Assembly: GCA_027859205.1 (NCBI GenBank)
Contig: JAQIBH010000076.1
Coordinates: 1 to 41,288, forward strand
Source: Bacteroidales bacterium
GTDB taxonomy: Bacteria > Bacteroidota > Bacteroidia > Bacteroidales > UBA12077
Reading direction: 5' to 3'
Length of the DNA stretch: 41,288 bases
Shown: piece after piece, positions 34,885 through 41,288 of the stretch
How positions within the stretch are numbered: position 1 is the first letter of the stretch
How the letters are laid out: each line of letters opens with the position of its first letter
The notes under the pieces: model-generated
Seen by the model: the letters and a program-made list of their open reading frames with translations, nothing else
What the model was told of the DNA's origin: nothing
Database searches by the model: none
Program-made: the position numbers and the translations under genes

Positions 34885-35559
34885 ATGAAACCAAAAAAAT
34901 CGAAAAAAGCAAATTTGGAGAAATTTAGAACAATCTTTTTTCAAGTTGGAATGATCCTAACTCTCTCGGCAATTCTGGTTGCATTTGAATGGAAATCAAG
35001 TGTGGAAATTGAAAAATTACCGGACAGTGAAATAAACTGGACAGATATTGAGGATTTTCCTCCAATAACACGACCAGAACCTGAACCAATAGAGATGATT
35101 AAACCACCAATTTTTGAAATTGATATAGTTCCTGATGAAGATATAGTTCCTGATATTGATTTAGAACATTTAATATCAGAAATAGGTGAAGGGGATGGAA
35201 TTGAGATCATTGAATTTATTGAAAATGATGAAAAAATTATTGAGGAGTTTGTAAAAGTTGAGATTATGCCAACTTTTCGAGGGAAAGATGGACGCTATTT
35301 TAGAAACTTTGTAGCAAATAAAATGAAATTTCCTTTATCAGCAATTGAAAGTGGTGTTACAGGTACGGTAATTGCAGCATTTGTTATTGATGAAAACGGG
35401 AAGGTGAGTAATGCTAAAATTACAAGGAGCGTTCATCCTATTATTGATGAAGCTGTTCTTAAAGTAATAAAAAATTCACCAGAATGGGAACCTGGTATTC
35501 AAGAAGGAAGGCCAGTTAGAGTTAGATACTCAATTGCAATTGCTTTCCAACTTCAGTAA
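34885..35559 (+). CDS. TonB-family energy transducer protein
   Basis: A 224-residue protein with a short basic N-terminus, one membrane helix (about residues 15-34, FFQVGMILTLSAILVAF), a Pro/Glu/Ile/Asp-rich spacer and a TonB C-terminal domain (about 130-224: VEIMPTFRGKDGRYFRNFVA, ESGVTGTVIAAFVIDENGKV, GRPVRVRYSIAIAFQLQ). TonB links the inner-membrane proton gradient to outer-membrane receptors. No ExbB/ExbD or receptor gene lies beside it, so its partners are elsewhere. The spacer is unusually acidic rather than Pro/Lys-rich. Confidence 0.88.
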   Translation: MKPKKSKKANLEKFRTIFFQVGMILTLSAILVAFEWKSSVEIEKLPDSEINWTDIEDFPPITRPEPEPIEMIKPPIFEIDIVPDEDIVPDIDLEHLISEIGEGDGIEIIEFIENDEKIIEEFVKVEIMPTFRGKDGRYFRNFVANKMKFPLSAIESGVTGTVIAAFVIDENGKVSNAKITRSVHPIIDEAVLKVIKNSPEWEPGIQEGRPVRVRYSIAIAFQLQ

Positions 35560-35580
35560 AAATAATTAGTTTAATAATTT

Positions 35581-35711
35581 GAGGCTGTCTCAAAAGCCAT
35601 AAAGTTGTTTATATTTCGACAAGCTCAATATGACAACTTCCTGTTTTCAAGGGTGTCACACTGAGCTTGTCGAAGTGTTTTTGCTTTAAGTTTAGTTTTT
35701 TGTACAGCCTC
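35581..35711. repeat. Nested inverted repeats, MITE-like (GAGCTTGTCGAA type)
   Basis: Outer arms GAGGCTGT (35581-35588) and ACAGCCTC (35704-35711) enclose an inner 21-base pair, 35615-35635 (starting TTCGACAAGCTCA) and 35654-35674 (ending TGAGCTTGTCGAA), matching at 19 of 21 positions. The TGAGCTTGTCGAA palindrome is a recurrent intergenic repeat in Bacteroidota and some others. The outer arms with the following T run may also end transcription of the TonB-family gene. Confidence 0.7.
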
Positions 35712-35754
35712 TTTTTAATTTTATTGAATCTATTATTCACTAATTCAAATTTAT

Positions 35755-35762
35755 TACCTTTG
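35755..35762 (+). promoter_or_regulatory. -7 box for hflX
   Basis: TACCTTTG matches TAnnTTTG, 37 bases before the hflX ATG. The -33 box is not clear. Confidence 0.55.
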
Positions 35763-35799
35763 CATCCACAATTTAAATAATTAATTGAAAATATAAAGG

Positions 35800-36993
35800 A
35801 TGCCCAAACATATTGATACAGCTATTGTGCCCGAAAAAGCGGTGTTAGTTGGAGTTATAAATCAAGAACAAAATTCAGAACAAGTACAAGAGTATCTCGA
35901 AGAACTGGCTTTTCTTATAAAAACCGCCGGAGCAATTCCAGTGAAACAATTTACTCAGAAGGTAAGTATCCCTAATTCGCGAACATATATTGGCGAGGGG
36001 AAACTTGAGGAAGTAGAATATTACGTAAAGGATAATGATATCGACTTAGTTGTTTTTGATGATGATTTGTCTCCTACTCAACTTCGTAATATCGAAAAAG
36101 TTCTTAAGTGTAAGATCATTGATAGAACAAATTTAATACTGGATATATTTGCAAAAAGAGCACAAACGGCACATGCAAAAACACAGGTAGAACTTGCACA
36201 ATACGAATATCTTTTACCACGTTTAGCCGGGATGTGGACTCACCTTGAACGTCAGCGTGGTGGTATTGGAATGCGAGGACCTGGTGAACGTGAAATTGAA
36301 ACCGACCGTCGAATTATTCGTGATAAAATCACTTTATTAAAAGAACAATTAAAAAAGATTGATAAGCAAATGGCAACTCAACGTAAGAATCGAGGTAAAA
36401 TGATTCGAGTTGCTTTAGTAGGATATACAAATGTAGGCAAATCAACAATAATGAACATGTTGAGTAAATCAGATGTGTTTGCCGAAAACAAACTTTTTGC
36501 AACACTTGATACAACGGTACGAAAGGTTGTTATAGAGAATTTACCCTTTCTTTTATCCGATACCGTTGGATTTATAAGAAAGCTTCCACATAGTTTAGTC
36601 GAATCGTTTAAATCTACATTGGATGAGGTTCGCGAATCGGATATTTTATTGCATGTAGTGGATATTTCTCATCCGAATTTCGAAGAACAAATTAATGTTG
36701 TTCAAGAAACTTTAAAAGAGATTGGATCAGCTGAAACGGAATCGTATATTGTTTTTAATAAAATAGATGCTTATACTTTTGATCAGAAAGATAAAGATGA
36801 TTTAACACCTAAGACTCAAGATAATTATTCTTTGGAAGAGCTTAAAAAAACATGGATGGCAAAAAACAATGATCATTGTATATTTATTTCAGCTAAGCAA
36901 AAAGCTAATATAGAAAGCTTTAAACAATTACTTTACGCTAAAGTAAAAGAGATCCATGCCATTCGTTATCCTTACAATGATTTTTTATATTAG
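35800..36993 (+). CDS. hflX: GTPase HflX
   Basis: A 397-residue ribosome-associated GTPase that splits or rescues stalled ribosomes under stress. The N-terminal HflX domain includes GGIGMRGPGEREIETDRR (154-171). The G domain has G1 GYTNVGKST (208-216), the G2 region FATLDTTV, G3 DTVGF (254-258) and G4 NKID (320-323). The start at 35800 fits the promoter distance. Its stop (TAG, 36991-36993) is next to a repeat remnant in the hflX-asd gap. Confidence 0.96.
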   Translation: MPKHIDTAIVPEKAVLVGVINQEQNSEQVQEYLEELAFLIKTAGAIPVKQFTQKVSIPNSRTYIGEGKLEEVEYYVKDNDIDLVVFDDDLSPTQLRNIEKVLKCKIIDRTNLILDIFAKRAQTAHAKTQVELAQYEYLLPRLAGMWTHLERQRGGIGMRGPGEREIETDRRIIRDKITLLKEQLKKIDKQMATQRKNRGKMIRVALVGYTNVGKSTIMNMLSKSDVFAENKLFATLDTTVRKVVIENLPFLLSDTVGFIRKLPHSLVESFKSTLDEVRESDILLHVVDISHPNFEEQINVVQETLKEIGSAETESYIVFNKIDAYTFDQKDKDDLTPKTQDNYSLEELKKTWMAKNNDHCIFISAKQKANIESFKQLLYAKVKEIHAIRYPYNDFLY

Positions 36994-36998
36994 ATAAT

Positions 36999-37108
36999 AA
37001 TATTGAGACCCTTTTTTAAGGATTTCATTTTCGTTAGATTTTATTAAAATACCATACTTTTAAATACGATAATTTAATCTTGATACTTGATACTCAAATC
37101 TCAATACT
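36999..37108. repeat. Repeat remnant in the hflX-asd gap, entering the asd 3' end
   Basis: AATATTGAGA (36999-37008) is a near inverse of TCTCAATACT (37099-37108), and TCTTGATACTTGATACT (37078-37094) repeats the family core. The unit fills the 100-base gap between the convergent genes and overlaps the end of asd, whose stop codon is at 37094-37096. Confidence 0.55.
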
Positions 37109-38116
37109 TTTAGATTGTACTAAATTCTTCTTCACCAAATACTCTGCAATTTGTATTGCATTAGTAGCAGCACCTTTTCGTAAGTTATCTGAAACTACCC
37201 AAAAATTAAGGCTGTTTGCTTGTGAGAAATCTCTTCTAATTCTTCCCACGAAAACATCATCTTTCCCTTCAGCATTTTTAGGCATAGGGTAAATATTATT
37301 TTGGGGATCATCTTGGATAGTAATACCCGGAAATTTAGACAGTAGTTTTTTTACTTCTTCAAGATCAAAATCATTTTCAAACTCAACATTTACAGCTTCG
37401 GAATGACCACCATAAACAGGAATTCGAACTACTGTTGCTGTTATATTTATTGATTGATCTCCTAATATTTTTCTGGTTTCGTATACTAATTTTGTTTCCT
37501 CAGTTGTATATCCGTTTTCTTCGAAATCTCCACCCTGAGGAATACAATTTAAATCAATAGGATGAGGATAAGCCATTTCACCTTTAATTCCATTTCGTTC
37601 ATTTTTTAATTGCTCTGTCGCTTTAACTCCCGAACCAGTTACCGATTGGTACGTAGAAACTACAATTCGTTTTATTTTATATTTTTTGTGTAAAGGCGCC
37701 AAAGCAACAACCATCTGAATTGTTGAACAATTTGGGTTGGCAATTATCTTATCTTCTTTTGTAAGTGTGGATCCATTAACTTCTGGAACAATTAGCTTAA
37801 TATTTTCATGCATTCTCCAAGCCGATGAATTATCAATAATCGTAGTACCTGCTTTGGCAAATTCAGGAGCCCACTTAAGGGATGTTGAACCGCCAGCAGA
37901 AAAAATTGCTATATCGGGTTGTAAAGAGATAGCTTGTTTTATTCCGATAACTTCAAGTTCTGAGTTATTAAAATTTATTTTTGTGCCGATAGATTTTTCA
38001 GAAGCAACAGCATAAACTTTTGTAAACGGGAATTTTCGCTCAAGTAATGCATTCAACATAACTTTTCCAACCAATCCGGTTGCGCCAACAACTACAATTT
38101 TCATTTCTTTAATCAT
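37094..38116 (-). CDS. asd: Aspartate-semialdehyde dehydrogenase
   Basis: A 340-residue NADP enzyme reducing aspartyl phosphate, leading to lysine/diaminopimelate, threonine and methionine. The NADP loop is VVVGATGLVGKVML (8-21); the catalytic Cys130 is in ANPNCSTIQ and His238 in YGGHSEAV. IIDNSSAWRM and the IPQGG segment also match the family. The listed ATG gives MIKEMKIVV; the internal ATG at 38104 (MKIVVVGATG) looks closer to homologues, so the start may be four codons shorter. The final few codons (LVQSKSIEI) lie in repeat DNA. Its -7 box is at 38152-38159. Confidence 0.95.
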   Translation of the reverse strand: MIKEMKIVVVGATGLVGKVMLNALLERKFPFTKVYAVASEKSIGTKINFNNSELEVIGIKQAISLQPDIAIFSAGGSTSLKWAPEFAKAGTTIIDNSSAWRMHENIKLIVPEVNGSTLTKEDKIIANPNCSTIQMVVALAPLHKKYKIKRIVVSTYQSVTGSGVKATEQLKNERNGIKGEMAYPHPIDLNCIPQGGDFEENGYTTEETKLVYETRKILGDQSINITATVVRIPVYGGHSEAVNVEFENDFDLEEVKKLLSKFPGITIQDDPQNNIYPMPKNAEGKDDVFVGRIRRDFSQANSLNFWVVSDNLRKGAATNAIQIAEYLVKKNLVQSKSIEI

Positions 38117-38151
38117 TTCTTAAATATACTCAACATCATTTTTGTATCTTT

Positions 38152-38159
38152 CAAAATTA
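38152..38159 (-). promoter_or_regulatory. -7 box for asd
   Basis: TAATTTTG on the minus strand matches TAnnTTTG, 35 bases upstream of the listed asd start. On the plus strand TATCTTTC (38145-38152) is a weak -7 candidate for the divergent lamin-tail protein gene. Confidence 0.5.
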
Positions 38160-38179
38160 AATATTAATTCGACAAAAGA

Positions 38180-41100
38180 ATGCTGAAAAGATTAATTATT
38201 CTGTTTTTATTTTTGCCCGTTATAACATTTGCTCAGTTTACCGACGATTTTGAAGATGCCGATATTACCGATTGGACCCAAAGCACAGCAGACCGTTGGG
38301 CCGCTTCAGATATTTCTCCTTTAAATGGTTCTTATTCGTTACACCATATTGATGATAACGATGGCGATAATGATCAGGTTTCGTTTTCGCTTTCATCTTT
38401 TGATCTTACAGCTCAGAATACCGCATGGCGGTTTAAAATTAAATATAATTACAACCCTTCTGGAGGGAATAACTGGAATGTTTTTATAGCTAGTGATGCT
38501 GATGCTTCAGAAATGTATCCAACGGGGAGTATTAATGGGTATGTTATTGGAGTTAATTTTTCTGAAGACGATGATACATTACGACTATATAAAATATCTT
38601 CAGGAAACGATACAGAAATAATTGTAACATCATTAAACATTGATGATGATACAAATCCTTCTGATGTAATAGCAATTGAGGTATGGAGATCTACAACAGG
38701 AGATTGGGAGGTAAAATATAATGTTGATGGAAATTTTGACAATCTTATTTCAATTGGAACAGGAACTGATAATACATACACAATAGCTGATTATTTCGGA
38801 ATTTATTATTTGTATACTTCAAGTGCTGATAGGCTTTTATGGATTGATGATATTTATGTTGGGCCTGAAATTGTAGATGATATTCCACCTATCGCGGACT
38901 CTCTTTATATAATATCATCTCAAAATCTAAAAGTTGAATTTAACGAAAAAATAGATTCTGCAATTGCGGTGAATCCATTAAACTATACTGTTGATGGAGG
39001 AATTGGGAATCCAGATTCGGTTGTTGTTGATGCAACATATCGAAATGCAGAATTATTTTTCACTCAGAAGCTTACTGACAGCCAGTTATATTCAATGGAT
39101 ATTATATCAGTTGAAGATTTAAGTGGAAATGCCATTAAAGATACGATTGTTAATTTCACGTATGAATATATAAAACCCATTAGTGTTGAAGTAATTTCGG
39201 TAAACGAAATTCAGGTTCAGTTTTCAAGATTAGTTGATACCTTGAGTGCAGAAGATGTTGCAAATTATTCTTTGAATAATGGAATTGGAAACTCAATATT
39301 AGCTCAGGTTTTAGCTGGTGATAGTTCAAAAGTACAATTGCAGTTTGGTTCAGATTTTATAAATGAAACGTATTATGATTTAACTATACAGGATGTAGCA
39401 GATCAAAATTTAGATTCGCTCCAAACAGAAATTATCTCGTTTTTATATTTTATTCCTGAACCTTTCGATGTAGTAATTAACGAAATAATGGCAGATCCAA
39501 ATCCAGAAGTTAATTTACCAAACTATGAATATCTTGAGATTTTTAATACAACAGAATTTGATATTGATTTGGCAGGATGGAAATTAAAAGCTGGAACATC
39601 AGTAAAAGATTTCCCAGATTATATTTTGGATTCAGCATCGTATGTTACCTTATGCTCAGCAATAGCAGGTGAATATCTGGAAATTTTTGGCAGTGTTTTA
39701 GAGTTTTCTTCTTTTCCATTAATAACAAACTCAGGAACGACCATATCTATTTTTGATGAGAATGATAATTTTATTGATTCTGTTAGATTTACCGATGATT
39801 GGTATAATGATTCTTATAAAGAGACAGGTGGCTGGTCTTTGGAAAGGATCGATCCTTTAAATACTTGTTCCGGAAGCACAAACTGGAAAGCTTCTATTGA
39901 TGAAAATGGAGGAACACCCGGAACAGAAAATTCTGTTTATGCTTCAAATATTGATTCAGAAGCTCCGGGAATAGAAAATGTTGTTATTGTTTCAAGCAAT
40001 CAATTAAAGATTATATTAAGTGAGCCGGTTACAGAATTAACTTTGTTGGAAAAAGCAAATTACAATGTTAATAACGGTATAGGGAATCCGCTTTCTATTG
40101 TTGCTAGCAATGATTTGCTAGAAGTTGATATCCTTTTCTCAAGTACTTTCCCAGAAAAAACCAACTTAACATTAAGTATTGAAAATCTATCAGATGAATG
40201 TGGAAATCTGATGTCATTAACAGAAATTGATTTCGTTTATTACGTCGTTCAGCCCAATGATATTGTTATTAATGAGATAATGGCAGACCCGGAACCTTTA
40301 ATATCTTTGCCGGAATTTGAGTATATTGAAATTTATAATACATCTGATTATAATATTGATTTGTTAAATTGGACTTTAACTGTTGGATCTACTATAAAAA
40401 CATTATCAACCGCGACAATTACTCCAGGTAATTATTTGATTATATGCAGCAGTGATGCCGCATTAGAACTTCAAAGTTTTGGGAACGTTTTTGTCGTTTC
40501 AGGTTTTCCTGCTTTAACAAATTCAGGACAAACTATTATTCTTCGCAATTCTTTTGGCGAAATAATTACAAGTATCTCATATTCCGAGGATTGGTACCAA
40601 GATGATTATAAAGCAGAAGGTGGATGGTCTTTGGAACAAATAGATCCATTGAATCCTTGTGGGGGTGAGAATAACTGGACTGCATCAAATAGTATAACAG
40701 GCGGAACTCCCGGGCAGGAAAATTCTGTATATGCAAGCAATCCAGATGTAGATGCTCCCGAGTTACTTAGGGTCGGACTTATTGATGAGCAACATATTCA
40801 ATTATTTTTTAATGAAACAATTGATAGCTTATCTGCACTACAAACAATTAATTATAATGTGGATCAAGGTATTGGCAATCCAATTTTGGTTGATTTAATT
40901 GGGGTTGATTATAAATCGGTAATTCTTGAATTTAACAAAGTATTTGATTCAAATACCATTTATACTTTAGAAATTTCAGGAGGCATATTTGATTGTGCAG
41001 GAAATGAAATTAGCAGTAAAAATACAGCTCAGTTTTCAATTCCTTCGTTACCAAATGAAAATGATCTGGTAATTAACGAAGTATTGTTTAATCCTTTGCC

Positions 41101-41288
41101 TGATGGATTTGATTTTGTGGAAATATATAATCGTTCCGATATAACAATTGATTTGCAAGAAGTACTAATCGCTGCTTACAAAGATGATGAATTAGAATAT
41201 TCTTCGATCAATGAAATTACTAGCGAAGCATACTTAATTTTTCCCGGTGACTATGTAGTATTGACTGAAGATCCTGAGGTTGTTCAAA
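38180..41288 (+). CDS. Large secreted lamin-tail and Ig-like repeat protein, 3' truncated by window
   Basis: An open frame from ATG 38180 to the window end, 1036 codons with no stop. Residues 1-18 are a signal peptide (ending ITFA before Q). Residues about 20-230 look like a jelly-roll/LamG-like domain (DDFEDADITDW; SPLNGSYSLHH). Then follow Ig-like modules (about 235-330, 332-425, 592-690, 857-957, each with a VxFxExI...NY...GIGNP pattern) alternating with lamin-tail domains starting at residues 430, 694 and 962 (DxVINEIMADPxPE, FEYIEIYNT, GGWSLExIDPLN). The modules repeat every 264-268 residues. It is probably an outer-membrane or secreted surface protein; a type IX sorting domain would lie beyond the window. 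Confidence 0.88.
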   Translation, partial: MLKRLIILFLFLPVITFAQFTDDFEDADITDWTQSTADRWAASDISPLNGSYSLHHIDDNDGDNDQVSFSLSSFDLTAQNTAWRFKIKYNYNPSGGNNWNVFIASDADASEMYPTGSINGYVIGVNFSEDDDTLRLYKISSGNDTEIIVTSLNIDDDTNPSDVIAIEVWRSTTGDWEVKYNVDGNFDNLISIGTGTDNTYTIADYFGIYYLYTSSADRLLWIDDIYVGPEIVDDIPPIADSLYIISSQNLKVEFNEKIDSAIAVNPLNYTVDGGIGNPDSVVVDATYRNAELFFTQKLTDSQLYSMDIISVEDLSGNAIKDTIVNFTYEYIKPISVEVISVNEIQVQFSRLVDTLSAEDVANYSLNNGIGNSILAQVLAGDSSKVQLQFGSDFINETYYDLTIQDVADQNLDSLQTEIISFLYFIPEPFDVVINEIMADPNPEVNLPNYEYLEIFNTTEFDIDLAGWKLKAGTSVKDFPDYILDSASYVTLCSAIAGEYLEIFGSVLEFSSFPLITNSGTTISIFDENDNFIDSVRFTDDWYNDSYKETGGWSLERIDPLNTCSGSTNWKASIDENGGTPGTENSVYASNIDSEAPGIENVVIVSSNQLKIILSEPVTELTLLEKANYNVNNGIGNPLSIVASNDLLEVDILFSSTFPEKTNLTLSIENLSDECGNLMSLTEIDFVYYVVQPNDIVINEIMADPEPLISLPEFEYIEIYNTSDYNIDLLNWTLTVGSTIKTLSTATITPGNYLIICSSDAALELQSFGNVFVVSGFPALTNSGQTIILRNSFGEIITSISYSEDWYQDDYKAEGGWSLEQIDPLNPCGGENNWTASNSITGGTPGQENSVYASNPDVDAPELLRVGLIDEQHIQLFFNETIDSLSALQTINYNVDQGIGNPILVDLIGVDYKSVILEFNKVFDSNTIYTLEISGGIFDCAGNEISSKNTAQFSIPSLPNENDLVINEVLFNPLPDGFDFVEIYNRSDITIDLQEVLIAAYKDDELEYSSINEITSEAYLIFPGDYVVLTEDPEVVQ

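Noticed and set aside
38449-38781. Open frame antisense to the lamin-tail protein
   Set aside because: The plus-strand frame is open for over 3 kb with signal peptide and repeated domains, so this is its shadow.

Overview
The window is chromosomal DNA from a member of the Bacteroidota, probably class Bacteroidia (a Bacteroidales or Marinilabiliales type organism). The evidence is the low GC content, the recurrent TAnnTTTG -7 promoter boxes (with TTTG about 19 bases upstream in the two best cases) where other bacteria have a sigma-70 promoter, the near absence of Shine-Dalgarno sequences, many SCxx-type lipoproteins, a TonB-family protein, a B-type succinate dehydrogenase/fumarate reductase and DUF6452/DUF6048-like envelope proteins. 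It is mostly ordinary core genome. No prophage, CRISPR array, rRNA, transposase gene or classical insertion sequence was seen.

Layout. 1-6.3 kb: an OmpA-family lipoprotein (-) diverges from dxs, followed by tRNA-Leu(CAA), a dCMP deaminase plus S41 peptidase pair, and a Spy/CpxP-like periplasmic protein. 6.3-14.1 kb: an alpha/beta hydrolase with a SpoIIAA-like partner, then the sdhC-sdhA-sdhB operon flanked on both sides by M24B aminopeptidase P paralogues. 14.1-17.1 kb: a conserved protein of unknown function, a CPBP membrane protease and dusB. 17.3-21.8 kb: the two methylmalonyl-CoA mutase subunits, separated by a small four-helix-bundle gene bounded by inverted repeats. 22-29.2 kb: two secreted proteins (+), then a minus-strand series: two TlpA-like lipoproteins, LpxH, DUF6452-like, DUF6048-like and a methyltransferase. 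29.6-38.1 kb: ribF, ahcY, a Rieske-like lipoprotein with altered ligands, two small envelope proteins, greA-HIT, a TonB-family protein, hflX and asd. 38.2 kb to the end: the first 1036 codons of a large secreted lamin-tail/Ig-like repeat protein that runs off the window.

How the genes fit together. The sdh and mut operons together suggest a succinate to methylmalonyl-CoA (propionate) route. Dxs, RibF, Asd and AhcY serve isoprenoid, flavin, amino acid and methyl-cycle metabolism. The many lipoproteins, LpxH, the TonB-family protein, the S41 peptidase and the lamin-tail protein serve the envelope.

The most unusual signal is a dispersed intergenic repeat with core AGTATCAAGA / TCTTGATACT. Six exact cores were found by eye, all in or at gene gaps. 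In one place a pair of imperfect 18-bp inverted copies brackets the four-helix-bundle gene between mutA and mutB, which suggests a small non-autonomous mobile unit with solo remnants elsewhere (sdhA/sdhB gap, ribF upstream region, hflX/asd gap). Other points of interest are a Rieske-like protein whose two expected His ligands are Tyr and Cys, a TlpA paralogue that has lost its CxxC, and a hairpin in the probable greA leader. All calls come from reading the sequence; no database search was run.
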